A stretch of DNA of 64,000 bases from Allolobophora icterica. Taxonomy: Eukaryota > Annelida > Clitellata > Crassiclitellata > Lumbricidae. The stretch is from assembly GCA_963556255.1 (NCBI GenBank), contig OY744605.1, positions 33,141,463-33,205,462 of the forward strand. The letters run 5' to 3'. Within the stretch, counting starts at the first letter, position 1, and each line of letters starts with the position of its first letter. The notes under the pieces were generated by a model. It did not search any database. It saw only the letters and a list, made by a program, of their open reading frames with translations, and was not told where the DNA came from. The translations under genes and the position numbers were made by a program. Below, piece after piece: positions 11,201 to 25,300 of the stretch.

Positions 11201-13172
11201 CGGGCTTAGTAATTTGCCTGCTTAAAAAGCGCTGGGATTGGAACCGTAACCACTGCTGACACGGTGCAGTGTTCTGTATGGCATCATAACAGATTGTGTG
11301 GGATGGTGGTAGCTGAATTTTTAAAGTCAAGATTAAGTGATTTTGGTCACCTAATAAATCCTCTTAATAGTTGTTATTATCGGCTTTGTGTCCATAATCA
11401 TAATAAACTCTGTAATTTCCCAATTTGATATCTCTAATGACAGTTGATAGCATGATGAGCCCAATGTTCAGGGATTTTGCAACAGAAGCACAAGCACTCC
11501 GTTTATAATTAAATGTTTGGCATCTGTCTAGCAACAATAAAGATTACTTCTATCATTTCTTGAGCAAGCTTAACATAACATAACATAACAAGAGTTTTAA
11601 GTGGTTCAGAAGACATGCATGTTTGAACCACTGCAGTTGTTACCCTTCTTACTACTACAACCTCTGCAAATACCAGTCTCAAATCCACAACTATACATGC
11701 CATCATTCGACTATTTTATAATATATGACAAACACAGATTGTACTACAGTGGTTAACAAGAATAATTATGACCAGAAACAATGTGTCGAAAATGTCGGCC
11801 AGTTACACGTACTTAAAAGTTGTACAAAATTACTAGTTTGACAGTGATTCTGATTTTTCATATTTTAGCAGAATTTGTTCTTTATTAGTTATAATTAGGT
11901 GTAATTAAACATTAGTATACACTTGCCTTCATCTTCACCTCTCACACAACCAAGACCTAGAAGACCTTCTTTTACGACTTTTAGATCGCTTAAAGGTACA
12001 TCTTTAGCTCTTAGCCTACCCTTGTGAGATTTTGCATGGTCTTCTCAATTTACATTTACACTGCATCATGATAAAATAAATTGAAATCGTTAAATACATG
12101 TAGAGAAATCAATTAACAGATCTACTATGAATGTTTTCTTTAAGACTGCTGCCACATTTCTGCTTCTCATTCCAGTCTTCACCAAATCACTACCACTGAC
12201 TCGGTAAGTATCGTCAGCGATAAACTTTCAAAATGTTATATATCACAAATTCTTAACAACAAAAGAACAAAAATGCTGGTAAATATTGTTTGTAAAGAAT
12301 GTCTGTAATACGCATTTCTGACAGACAGTATGCCATGATGTTGTGAAGTAAAGAAATAACTCTGGAACTAAGAATTTTCTTAACTGTAAACAAATGCATT
12401 ACCAGCATATCGTAATCAATATCGTGATTTACAGTATGACATGTGACAAATTTACTACGCATTTAAAAAGAAATTCTTACTTAACTTCAGTCTATGGAGA
12501 CATTATTCATAATCTAAATGACTACAGATTCATAGAATCAGTTCGTTATATAACCAACTGCAACTAATTTGACAGACTTACACAATTCCATTCTAAAAAA
12601 CCTCTTTCTCCACATATTTCTTACTTATTCAACTACACTTTTCAAGGAATGTCAAAGCATTGTTACTGCAACATGTCCCTTTGAACACCGAACTCTTTCA
12701 GACAACTGGCTTTAGATTAATAAAATAACAATATAATTACTAGAAAAAATCAGAATAATAAATTTTAGCAGCCATTATAATAAAATAGAATCAGAGACAA
12801 TCACAGTTGTAACAACACCACTGGCAACAACGAAATAAAAACGGAGCCTAATGATAGAAATCAGAACAATAACAACTATGACAACAACAACAATAACACT
12901 GCAGTAGTACAGCCATAGTCTTGATAACAGAGTAAAATGTGTAACAATTCAAGCCTAATGCAAATGACTAGGTGTTTTTTTAAATTTAAATTAATCTGAA
13001 ACAACTAATGTTTAATTGACACAGCATTCACACCTTGACTCTTCTGCAGCTGATGTTTGTTAAGACATCGTGTGCCCGAAGAAAGGAACAGATTTCCTAT
13101 ACAAGGAGTTAAAGGTCACATGCCTCACAGTGCTGCTGCTGCCATCTCTTGGTAGACAACAGGAGCTAAATG
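8243..13172. other. Intergenic region between convergent ATG101 and TMEM132
   Basis: Both 3' UTRs must lie here. An aataaa at 9309 (+ strand) is one candidate ATG101 poly(A) signal; a tttatt at 11881 would serve TMEM132 on the minus strand; neither can be proved. Apart from the MITE at 9426-9882 I see only AT-rich unique sequence. Confidence 0.7.
9426..9882. mobile_element. TWA-flanked MITE, 457 bp (PIF/Harbinger-like by TSD)
   Basis: Inverted ends: left AGGGTCGTCCATAAAGGACG, right (reverse complement) GGGGTCATCCATAAAGGACG. Flanked by TTA at 9423-9425 and 9883-9885. Subterminal ccctccctccccc and gcggacgtccgca blocks occur near both ends. The element at 58439-58882 has the same plan. Confidence 0.85.
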
Positions 13173-13355
13173 CTAGGCAGTCGATTCTTTCAAATTATCG
13201 AAATACTCCATCAGTTCCTCGTAAGTCACGCCAAGCACTTCATAATCCCACTCAAAATCTGATCCGCTCGCAGCGCCCTCCTCGATATGTCGAAGTCGTT
13301 CTTCACGATTAATGGCACTCGATTTTTTTCGCCCCTTGTGTAATTCTTTCGACAT
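13173..13355 (-). CDS. TMEM132: TMEM132 coding exon 10 (C-terminal, with stop)
   Basis: Acceptor ttgactgcag. Starts MSKELHKGRKKSS and ends YEVLGVTYEELMEYF..., matching the conserved family C-terminus. The initial ATG is an internal Met. Confidence 0.92.
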   Translation of the reverse strand: MSKELHKGRKKSSAINREERLRHIEEGAASGSDFEWDYEVLGVTYEELMEYFDNLKESTA

Positions 13356-16300
13356 CTGCAGTCAACATTCATTGTCAATAAAACAATGTGCAAATAAAAC
13401 TAATTTGTTATTCTTATTATTGTTATTAATTAGCAACTTCTATAGTGCTGGTGCCTGATGCACAAAGCACCAAACGAGGCTGTGATCAGGTCAATACCCA
13501 GAAGATCAGTTCCACGACACATAGACAGCCGACAGTGGATAACCCAGATGAAAATGGCATCTTGATGTGAGACAGAAATGACAGAAGAGACTGAGCACAA
13601 ACAGATACAGGAAGAAATTCCAAAATTTAGGTCCATCAAATGAAAAAATTCATTAACCAAGAACAGTTCTAGTTCTTGTAAACAAGCAGAGAAAGGCAAA
13701 CCAGACAGCTGAATAGTGATTAATTGATTTCTAGCTATTTTCTAAGTTTATTCAGACTAAATAATGACCAGCTTTTATAATTATTATTAGGAAAGAATCC
13801 AATTACGCTCTTGTTATCTTCAGAAGTAAGGCCCAATGTGTTCAAGTGTAAGGTTAGGTAAAGAAAATGCTTAGCAATATTTATGTCAACCCTTTTCAAC
13901 ACTAGTGCTAAGAAATACGGTCATGGGCATAGAGAGATAGTTTAGCTGAAGTGCAAACTTAACAACTGGATAACCTTATCTTATGAGTCACAAGGCTTAA
14001 CAGTGAATTGGCAAATTTAAATGCTGCAGTGGTAGTCACATCGGTAGACATAAAATAAGAGGCAATCTGCCTCCCACCCATAGCACAATTATAGACGAGT
14101 TCAATGGCCTCAGAAAGTTTTGAAAAGTGTCAGAGTTGCATTAAGACTTTAACGACAAGCTGCATTGGTTTCCCAGTTGCTCTTAGTACACTGTTGTCGT
14201 TGAAGTGTTAAGGAGGGATGTAAATTCACAACAGACCTAACCTTTAGCACTTTAAGAATTGATATTTTAAGCTATGTCTCAAGAATGTTCCGGATAAGGG
14301 TTACGTAACTAAACAGAGCAACAAAATAAGAGATAAACTGCAAACCTCCATTTCTTCCATGTACTGCCTGATTTGCTGCGGTGTTGGACGAGATGGCGTT
14401 CCCTGGTAGTTATTCTCCTGTAGTAAACCAGTATGCCTGCAAGTGCAATCACTCACAGCACCAGCGTTGCATTCCGATATAGCACTAGCCACTGCGATCT
14501 GAACGCTGCATTCTGAGCCCCTATAGGTTGAGACAAAGCTGTTACGGTTGCTTGTGCAGGTGTTCCGTTCGCTCACTGTCGCACTTGATGAAGCCGCACC
14601 GGATGGACTGTGGTTATTACCATTAAAATCTGCCTCAGGCATCAGCGCCTGTGAGCAAGAGGTATTGATGTCGTTGCGTTCAAGCATGTCGCGACTAATC
14701 CAGACCCAGTCAGGGGCACAGTTAACCGTGTCCTTGTAATCACCACTTGGTGATTTCTTTCGCCGATATCGAACGACAAAGATCGTACAGTTGATCCCGA
14801 ATATAATGACAGCAACGCAGAAAACGCCGAGCAAGACATACATTCCGACCTCCAGCGAAGTCAGTTTCTGCCCGTAACTGATGTGTTTTTGCTGGACCTC
14901 TTTCTGCTGTGAAGATGTCTTCTGGATGCTACCACGATCAGTTGCTGCAGCGTTCTCAACTCTGTTACCCAGTTCATTTTCAACATTCAGACTGCCATCG
15001 TAACTGACACGAGCAGTCTGTTTTATAATGTTCGGCGCCTGAGTCTGACCCATATTTCCTTTAACTGTACCTTGTCTGTTTCCACCAAACTTGTACTGTT
15101 CTGCGTCATTTTGGAGCCGCTCCAACTCTGTCAAAGGCTTCATGAAGTCAATGTCTGCATAAGCATAGCCAATAGCAAGAGGCCGAGATGCTTTCCTCTG
15201 ACATATGTCAGCCAGTTCCAAGGAAACTTTCAGAACTTTCCCTTTGCCCTGACCAAGAGCTATCACCCGAGGCATGGCAGGAGAGAAGGCTGCTCCCAAA
15301 CCAATAACTTGATTATCAATGACCTCAAGGTCAAGGATGTAATCCCTTGGCAGAAAATACTGAAGAGGTACAACTGCTCCATCGTCAAACTTCAGAGAAA
15401 TGTCCAGAAGGGCATCCTGAAACAAAAAGAACAAGCTAAAAATCAGATTCACTGCAAACTGCTGTTATCACATAAAGTCACATATTGAAGGAATGTTTAA
15501 GTGTGCAAAATCAGCCCAGATCAAAGGCTTTCTTAAATCTAGGAAGGTAGTTTCTGTTTAATGCTGCAGAGTCAAAAACAAAGATTATTACTAACAACCT
15601 ACTCCTTTATTCAGGCTTGGGACTGGCACCACCCAAAAACAACAGTGGTGGAATTTTTTTAACCCAAGATATAAATGTTCGCATACTGTATACATATACA
15701 ATGCACATCATTCATGGTACATACATACCAAACATAAATATACCAAGTAAGAGAAAAACTAGGCCACTTTTAGAAATATAGACATATGTATACAGTGTGA
15801 GACACATCATCTTAGAGTTGTTCAGTTGTAAGACAAAAGATGACAGCAATGTTGATGAACTGTTGCCACAACGATTGTGATTTAACTTCAGTTAACTTTC
15901 AGTATAATTATAAAATTGTAACTTAAGTAACTAGAAATGCATATAATGCTGCTTCAAGTGCAACTAGTGCTCGGGCAACAAGAGGCAGGTTCCCACACAG
16001 ATGCATGCACATATGCACGTGCAGAGCCCAGCCAACGGATTCCCAACCAACGGATTTCCATCCAGAGTTGAGAGATGACACCATGGTCAAGGTTCTATGG
16101 TTCTTGGACCATGTTGTAGATGGGTGAGGAAAGATGACAAGTAATGTGGTCTGCTGCCCAACAGTTCCTTACAGTTGGTAGATGACACAGCATCTGGACA
16201 TCTCTCAACCCACCAGCTCTGCACAGGAGATCATCATTTGATTGGTCACCATGGTTGACCATTAACATCACTCTGAAGACTTATCTTACTTTACGTTCAC

Positions 16301-19300
16301 TGAAACTAAGCATTTCCCAGCTACTGATGACATACAAGTCTGTAGGTCTGAGGCTCAGCTGTCTAACTGGGAACTCATCACCCCTGAATGGTGGACTGGT
16401 CCAGTGGCTACAAGGTATCGACCACATGGGATGAAACACCATCCAAAACTGCATTAAAATCATGTTGGAATTGAGAAACAACACCAAAATGCAGAAAACG
16501 CAGTACTTAGAAATCTGAACAAACGAGAATTATTGCTAAATTTTCATGCAAGAAGAAAATGCCAAATGACATATCTAGGCAAAACATGACCATTATGGCC
16601 ACAGGTATGTCCAGATTGCAGTACATTCTTTTGTATCATCCAAACCATAGAACCCTGATTAAATCTCACAAATTTTGTAGTAATAATTCTGGAGTAATGA
16701 ACTTCTGTGTCCCTACCTTTCCTCTTTCCTGTCAGAGGAAATAACCTCACATTCATACTGTCAGCTAGAACAAATAAGTAGGCACATGTTTTCTTGCTGT
16801 AAATCACACTGGTCAGTTTATTCTAGCAAGAAGTCTCTTAACAACCCTCGGACAAAAGCTGGATTGGTAACATGAGCATTTGCAACATCAGCAAATACAA
16901 GTTCTTGGGAATGGCTTAACAGGCTGATGAGAATGTAACTGTTTATCCTCTAGCAATGCATCTATTAAATGTTTATTTTCTTCTTTAGACGGCAGTTTGA
17001 ATTCTTTCAGAATTACATTATCATAGCATACAATGTGGCAGATCGTTTTTACTTTTTATACACATGGTATGAGGATGTGAAAATTCTGAAGATATATCTA
17101 TAAATGTGTACAAAACTGTAAAAATCATGAACAGTCGAGTTTTCCTGGAAATGGAGTACAACAATGTTCATGTTCCTATATTTACCAAAATTTACCAGCG
17201 TCCTGCAAAACTTCTAACTCCTGTCTTCGAGTCAGACAATTTAAAAAAGTCCGGTAGTCAGTCAGGACTTAATCACAGTGCCCATTCAGGGTTACACGAC
17301 ACAATAAAATAACAAGAAACTGAAATGAATCATAGTACAGTTGTAGAGAAGCACTTTGAGGCTTGGCAACATCACCCAAGTGTGTCATATATAACCATTA
17401 TGTAATTAAATGTGGAGTAATAAATTCACTTGGATATGTTGTATAGAGCAGATCAACAATGGCTGCTGTCCTGCCTTTGCCTTCATAAGCAAATGATCCT
17501 AGACCCTAGATTGCAGTTTCTCAATAGGGAATAACAGATCCACTGGTACCATCTCTGATATTTCCTTACATGAACAAAGCAGATGTAGCTAGACTGATTT
17601 TTGACGCCAGACAGTTCCACCATGTCATTCCAATGAAGGCCAAAATCATGTCAGTATATTGAATTTAAATTAACTTTCTTTGTGGACAATTTTTAGTCAA
17701 TGCAACAGCATGATTCATGCAACATTTCATTACATCCCCATGGGTATTGACACATCATATTATAATTGTCAAGTTAATAATGCATCCACATACAGCAAAA
17801 AGAAACCCTAGAGGCAATTCCTACCTTATCTTTCCGTTTCAGTTGGTCAAGTCGTGACACGCGAGCCAACAGAGCTCCTGGCACATCCAAGTCAGCATCA
17901 ACCACCAGCGACAATCCCACAGTCAGATCAACCTGTAGCTTCTCGACGGACACCTTGTCATTGCTAACGACTATTTCTTTAGTGCCAACGACTTTACCAG
18001 AGCTGGAAACAACCTAACCAACAGAACAACACTACAACAGTAACATGTCTTTCTACCGACAACTTCACTAGGCTAAAGACACAGTGTTCTTCATGGTTAC
18101 ACGTTACCAGTACTTCACTGCACTACGAGTACCTGACCGTTCCTTTATTTCGAAAATTTATGCAATGCAGTGTTGAAGCTTTGCTGAGATTAGCCCGTCA
18201 TTCTGACACGGGTACGGTACGTGTTCCAACACATGAATTTCTAAGCCCTCTATTCATCAATGGCTAAAGACATCTTGCCTAATGTACGTCTCTGAATTTC
18301 TACATAAAACCTTTTATTTCTGCATAATACCTGCAGAAACTGACCGATAGTATTCTGCCTTTGGTTGGCAGTTGATATATATTCAGATTCCTTGGTCCAT
18401 ATTGCACTCAACATGAAGAATGATGCTGAGCTGAAAGAACATGGTTATCCTTGCCGATTGATCATCACCCGTTTGACAGCGAGTGCACCCCAGTTGCACA
18501 CCGTTAGGCTTGCCAATTGATCATCATTACGTTGACAGTTGAATGCACAACAGTGCATAATTTTCTAATTATTTACTTTCAAGGGTGTGCCAAATTAAAA
18601 AGTCATGAACACAGAATCCACTTAAGTCATGTGCATAAAATGCTGCTGATTTAGCCACTGTAAGGGGAATTATATAGTCAAAACACTAGATTTCAGCTAT
18701 TCTTGTATTATTTTGTGGATAAAAATGTACAAAAAGTCAGCCTCCTACTGGTTAGTTCTTGCAACACATCTTTTCCTTATAAACAGTAAGTAGTGTATCA
18801 TTGTTTGCACTGTATTATTGTTTGTGTTTTCGATTGTAAAGTGACTTTTGTGTAGTGAAAGGTCAAAATTCAAACAGTACTCAGATGTACCATTCATGGG
18901 ATGGAGAGGTATCAGTTGAAGTAAGCCAACAACATCAACAGCATCAGCAACTTGGCATTATGAATTGTATGGCACCAAAGTGAATTGCAAATTTCACATG
19001 AAGAACTAAAGTTTAACATTATAATAAATAAGTGTAAAGATTCACTTGGTGTCTGTAACCGCCATGCTCCTTTGTTGATGTAAAACATCGGTTTTGGTAA
19101 CATATCAAAGTTGCACATCAATTCTCATATTAAGAGAAAATTGTCGTGTCAAAGTCTGGAATCTGGAGCTATTCCTTAAGTCTGCTTCATACATTTTTTG
19201 ACCGATTTGGACACCTTCTAAAATCTACATTAAAATGCCATTTTGAAGGGGTCGAGTCATAGCAGGTTCAGTAGTTCCCATTTTGGTACGGTCACAAGTA

Positions 19301-22300
19301 GACTTACACATGCTGTCTGCAACTGGGAACTCATTAATTCAGTTATGCAACAGGAAGCCAGGGTCTTGAATTAGCATCAACTGTCCTCAGTGCAATGGTC
19401 CACATTGTGTCGTGACAAACTGGCCAGCCGTTGATCAATCTCCAATCTGTCTGGACCTGATAACTGTAATGCTTCAGTGCTTCATTAATGAAACCCGATA
19501 TGCATAAACTGAATTGCCTACACTATAGCATAGCATTGCATATCATTCAACAAGCCTTCCTCTGCGCTCATTTCTCAGCTATTTACTGGATATATTGAAG
19601 CCGCTCCCTACAGTGGCATGTAGTATATTCAAATGCAGCACCATCCACCATCAACCCAGGGAGTACCAACTGGTGAATGTAACTATAGTATATGTCCTGT
19701 GAACATTCAGCTGTTGTCAGTCCTCATTCTCAATGCAACATGGACCATCAACGCTAAACATGATGCCAACAGTCAGACAGTGGATAGTCATAAAGATTTG
19801 ATGAAAACTGAGTAAAATCCTTTGCAACCACAACTGATGTCACCTGCACAAAAACCAATTCAGGGCAACACAATGTGAATTAATTGCACATCCTCAGATG
19901 AAGCTTTGCTTTATTTTTTTTACAAAACCTGCCATTCTAGAAATGAACTCCTTTTACCATGTCCCTGCCATTTTACATCAGGGTATTAGTACATTATGTT
20001 CAGGCGACAATGGTTTGGTCATGCAGCATATAATTAAGTAATATTGACTTACGATTGCTCTTATGATGTTTCCATTTCAACAAAAGAACCCTCAACTCCA
20101 GAATGGCTCCTTAGAAGAAATTAATTAATCATACTTGGCTTCCCTTTTCACGATTATTAAGCCTGGCACCATTCCCTACTATCACCCACACTTCCTTCAG
20201 TTAAACTGTAAGCACTAGCTACAGTAAATTGGAATTATTTACATCAAAATGTATTTGATCTTTTCAGGCGATATGAGAGTTTAATAAGACATCTGCCAAA
20301 TTGAAAGAGACAGATGTTCAGCGAGACAGACAGACAAAGACTGAAACAGACAGACAGAGATAGGCAGATAGAGACAGAGACAAAGAGAGATAGAACGACA
20401 GTGGGAAAGTAAAGCTTTGTATCAGAGAGAACAGAGAATAGGTTGCAGGCAAGACAGACAGTCAGACAGACAGACAGACAGACATGCAAAGCAAGGAGAC
20501 TGAAGGGCAGGAAGCAGAGTGTAATATGCAGACAGATAATTTGAAAGCACCAAAGCACAAAAAGGGAGATATATTCAGACAGAGCCAGATGGATGAACAT
20601 TAAGCTACCTGTATTTCTGACAGTCCTGGCTTTAAACCCTCCACAACATTTCCTTTTAGAGTGATGACTGTCGGATCAGTTACACGAATCTGGCTCAGAA
20701 GAAGGTCGGTCAGACGAAACTTAGCTTCATGCTTGATTAGATATTGCTTATTCAGTCCACTGGTAGAAATGAACGATGCATACACCTCCAGCATTGACAA
20801 CTGATAGCGGGCATCACAGGCGATAACCATGGAAACGTCCTTGCGCCCTGTGACCTTGTCCTGCTGACCTTGACCAGAGCTAGTGAAGCTGCCATGATCT
20901 GTTCCACGGGCGGTACGGCTAAAAGAAGCGACAGATCCATCTAGACACAGGTGTATGATAAGGAAATGTAAAAACGTGTGGGTCATCAATCAACACAGGA
21001 TTTCCCTCGGGCAACAAACCGAACAAGAAGAAAAGGTATTCAATCATAGAATTTACTAGTGTTGTGACAGGAACAACAATGAATAAAGAATTCACAGCTG
21101 GTCTCCTGTGTTTGTAAACCAAGATTACCAAAGAAACTGCCTCTGAAATATACCCTTAAGGAGCAATAACTAGATTCATACATCCACAGAATTTGCAAAA
21201 CAAGGCCCTTCAAATTTCATCAATTATTTCTAAGACTGGGTGTCAACAATTAATAGCCATACAAAACATAAAAATGATGCATTTAAAACAGCAAATATTA
21301 AACATCAATAATTTTCCAGCACACTACTTGTCACCTGCATGTTTAAATTCTTCAGAATATGAAGATAAGCTGCTTTATTGATAGCAGCATAAGTCTCAGA
21401 ACACCTCAACTCTGCCACTCCTTCTGTGTGTCCATTTTGTCATCTCATCTTCGAGTATCTGCTTTTTCGTCAAATGTACCAATTCCCAAGTCTGTGCCTT
21501 CTGTGCTTCCGTCATTGCCTTCTCTGAGTCCGCCTTCTGTGGTACTTCTGATGTCTTAATGGTACTTCGACCATACACTAATTCATTCTTTTTTGTTAAG
21601 GTATGTTACCCTCAGATATCTCTTCCACGACTTCTGTAAACTTTCTCTATTCAATACCACATGTTTATTCCACCTACCAGATCCTTTTACCCTTCAACCT
21701 TTTCCTTACTAATCATAGTCTGCTTTGAAGCAGAACCGTGGGTCTTTCCACATAAACTCTGACGTCCTGTATCTGTTCCATTTAACTAATTCTCATCTGA
21801 CTGAGGATCACTAACTAGTACTAAAATGCTCCCCTCGTTCAAATTCTCTAACACATTGTCATCAGCTGTTATCACAAGTCTTGATTATCAGGATCTGTCA
21901 GCTGAAGCACAGCAAAAGCAATCCAACAGAACTATCTTTCCTGACATGCTAGCACAGTAACAGATCATCAACTTCATCTCATACACTAGAAGTCAATCCC
22001 AGCACAGAAGTTTACAATCAGTTAGTTAGCAATCAGCCACTGCCGTTGAGAACTGAACAGCAGTCTTACCTCGGTCTGTGAGACTCCGGTGGCACCTTCC
22101 AGCCTTTTACCAAGCCAAGCTCTTTATCTGACAACTCGACGTCTAGAGGAAACTCTGGCATCCAGACCTTGAATAGCAGGAACTTGGTATGTCGACCAAA
22201 TTTTGCTATGATGCTGGCACTTGAGGAACCACGAACTTCAGAACCATCCAGGTAAATCCAGTTACATGATTCCACCACCTGGATAAGGGTAAAATAACTT

Positions 22301-25300
22301 GAGCATAATAACTTCAGATCGCATACATGGTCATGATGAAATTGTAAACTTATGAAGACTTACTTAATAAGAATTTGTTGTGTTAAGCAAACTATTTGGT
22401 TAGCAATTCAATACTAGGGTCCACAGTGTTTCTGTTCATCTCAGTATTTACTGTATATCTTATAGATACACCTGACAGATATACACTAACCCTAAACATA
22501 CATGTGTGTGGGACATAACCAAGGGATTGCAACTGACCTGTTAAAAAGCCAAATTTGTTACCCCAAAAGTATATAACGAGTGAATTCACTCACATAACTG
22601 CTGGTATGTATGTATCATGTATGTATGTATGTATGCACAATTTTAGGTGGCATGTTTGAAGGTAGGTATGTATGCAGGTAAATAAAATCTATGTGTACAA
22701 ATGTAAGTATCAAGACACTTTATACAGTGCATTCCTTTTTATACGTGACCCATAAACATGAATTAGCTGAATGCAAGAATGTGTTGTGCAGAGCTACATG
22801 TCTGAACTTTTAAATCAATAAACACGCTGAACCGACTTGGACACTGGATCTCCAATGCACTAACGCTGTGTTGGAACATTTGAGGCAATATCCCAAATAC
22901 ATGCATGTATAATGCTCAGATATGCTGTTGCATGTCTCCACGCTCAAAATGCCAAACAGGGACCACACAGAGTAGCAGCTCCACCCTAGATAATTATGGT
23001 TCTTGTGCCCTTTAAAGCAATTGTACAAAAATCGTCTGATTGCAGGCTACAGTGTAAGCGCTGTTAGATCCAACAGCTAATGTCTTGAGCTTTCTAACCA
23101 AACTAAGATTTACACAAATCATACACTACTGTCTGTCAGCATTGCCCTCTCAACCCATGGTCTGTAAATGGGCAGTCACAGTGGTTTTGCCTCCCGACGC
23201 ATGTACTAAAGGGGTCTGCGTTGTAGCACCTTTGAATAACTCTGAACACCAACATTGGCTATTATGGTATAAATAACTTAAGCTTGCCTTTTTCTATGCA
23301 AATCCTCCATTTTACTTGGATTAAATTTCCCCGATGGTGGTGCAAAGTTATTACCTACGGACACGCCCACAGACTTTGAACTACTGCAAGAAAGGCAATC
23401 GAAATTTCATCCCGAGAGTACTTTACAGACTATAGTCTCGAGCATTGCTCTCTGTGATCTCAATGAATGTCATTTTGCCTTCTTTTCTTAACTCCATTGT
23501 TCCTGGTTGTGGTAAGACAACCAGTTAACTCAATAAACCAATATACATACATATCAAATCAAATCAAATCAAATCAAAAAGTCTTTATTGCAACCAAAAA
23601 AAACCAAAACGTAACAAGCTTTCCATATATCAACATAAAAAACCACAAGAAAAAATACATCTTTTCGATTATAAATACAACGTATAAATACTGGTTAAAG
23701 GTTGCAAAAGGTGGCCCCAAAGGGATATAATCCCGCTAGGCGGGGTCACCCATACAACGTATTACAATTTCTAAATTCATGGCTGGCTTTTCTTAATTAA
23801 GTTCAAACTCGCTTAACTAAATTCTTAACTAAATGGCTCAACAGCCGGGCCCCGGTGCACGTACACGCCCACCAATTGGAGATGTCTCTTCTGTTAATTA
23901 CGGCTTTTGTCATATCAAACTGGGGGGGAGCTATACATTAATTAGATATTCTCTTAGTTGAATTTTAAATTCGAAGCGATTTTTAGAGTGCTGAATATGA
24001 AGTGGAATCTCATTCCAGAGTTGTGGCCCTGATGCTTTCATACTAAATTCTCTTATATTTGTACGAGCCCGTATTGGGCGATATGTAGCTGCTCTTCTAG
24101 TGTTATGTGCATGGATTTGTGATCCCATGGTAAAATATCCCCTGAACGAATTTGGGAGTAAGTTCCGTTCATACCGATATACGAATTCTACTATTTGCAT
24201 TCTTCTAATTTTATCGATTTTTAATATATTTAAATTCTTGAATATTGGGTCAGAGTGTTCTCTTCGAGGGGACCCATTTATTATTCTCACGGCTTTTTTT
24301 TGCAGTACCATTAGTTTATTAAGTCTGGACTCATAGTTAGAAGCCCATATCATACTACAGTAGCTTAGATAGGGGTATATTAGTGAATAATATAGGTTCA
24401 GTCTGATGTCCTTGGGAAGCAAGTATGATACTCTAGATATTATCCCTATAATTTTGGCAATTTTCAATGTGATATAATTGATGTGGTCCTTCCAATTTAA
24501 GTGTTGATCAACGTATATACCAAGAAATTTAGTAGTTTTAACTTGGGTAATGGGTACTCTATCAATTTGTAATTCCACATCAACTACTTTGATTTTTCTA
24601 TGCGATTTAAATAATATAAAATTTGTCTTATCAATGTTAAGGGTGAGTTTATTTGCTGCAAACCATGTGTTTATAGTTGCTAGTTCCTTATTAACAATCT
24701 CAGTAAGGGACACCCAGGAGCTGTTTGAGTAAAAAATATTGGTGTCATCTGCGAATAGTATAAAATGCATGACTTTTGAGGTGTTTGCTAGGTCGTTTAT
24801 ATATAAAAGAAATAGAAGTGGTCCGAGGTTTGAGCCTTGTGGAACTCCATGAGTGATATACCCAATATCTGATAATATACCATTACATGCCACCTTTTGG
24901 GTTCTATTTTGTAAATAACTTTGAAACCATTTTAACTGTGTCCCTCTTACTCCGTAGTTAGATAACTTTTTTAACAAGATGTTATGGTCCACAGTGTCAA
25001 ATGCTTTTGCTTTTGCTACAATATATACATACAACAATTCAACAATAACAATAAAAGCAACAGAGAGAACAATCTCAAAGTATATTATCCTGTTAATAAC
25101 TGTTATTGTTCATGACTGAGCTTTTGTCAAATGAAGGAGCAAAGCATTGGTGTGAATCAGACTGGAAGCAAATATGAAACAGTACGTCAATGACACAGGA
25201 TGAAAAAATTGCCTTTATTATGGTGTCATCACCAGAGTGACAAGTCGACTGTGATGTGACATCTGCAATGCGTCCAGAGTGTGTCACCGAGTAGATTCGG

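Larger units (their letters stand above)
13356..14345 (-). other. TMEM132 intron 9
   Basis: 990 bp with a retroposon-like repeat (13430-13700) and a TTAA-flanked miniature element (14145-14207). Confidence 0.8.
18014..20608 (-). other. TMEM132 intron 7
   Basis: 2595 bp with a degenerate local duplication (18445-18560: gccgattgatcatcac then gccaattgatcatcat), an inverted R1 copy (19420-19780) and a GACA-rich tract (20309-20486). Confidence 0.8.

Noticed and set aside
14301..14345. TMEM132 ending in frame with a hydrophobic tail after MEEME
   Set aside because: The conserved family C-terminus lies in exon 10, and a phase-0 donor at 14345 fits. Read-through is intron.
14548..14839. Small frames on both strands overlapping TMEM132 exon 9
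   Set aside because: Shadow frames of the TM and cytosolic coding sequence.
20919..20940. TMEM132 exon 7 acceptor at tctag|ATGG
   Set aside because: In the phase set by exon 6 it reads a stop within a few codons; the AG at 20919 lies behind a strong pyrimidine tract and keeps the frame.
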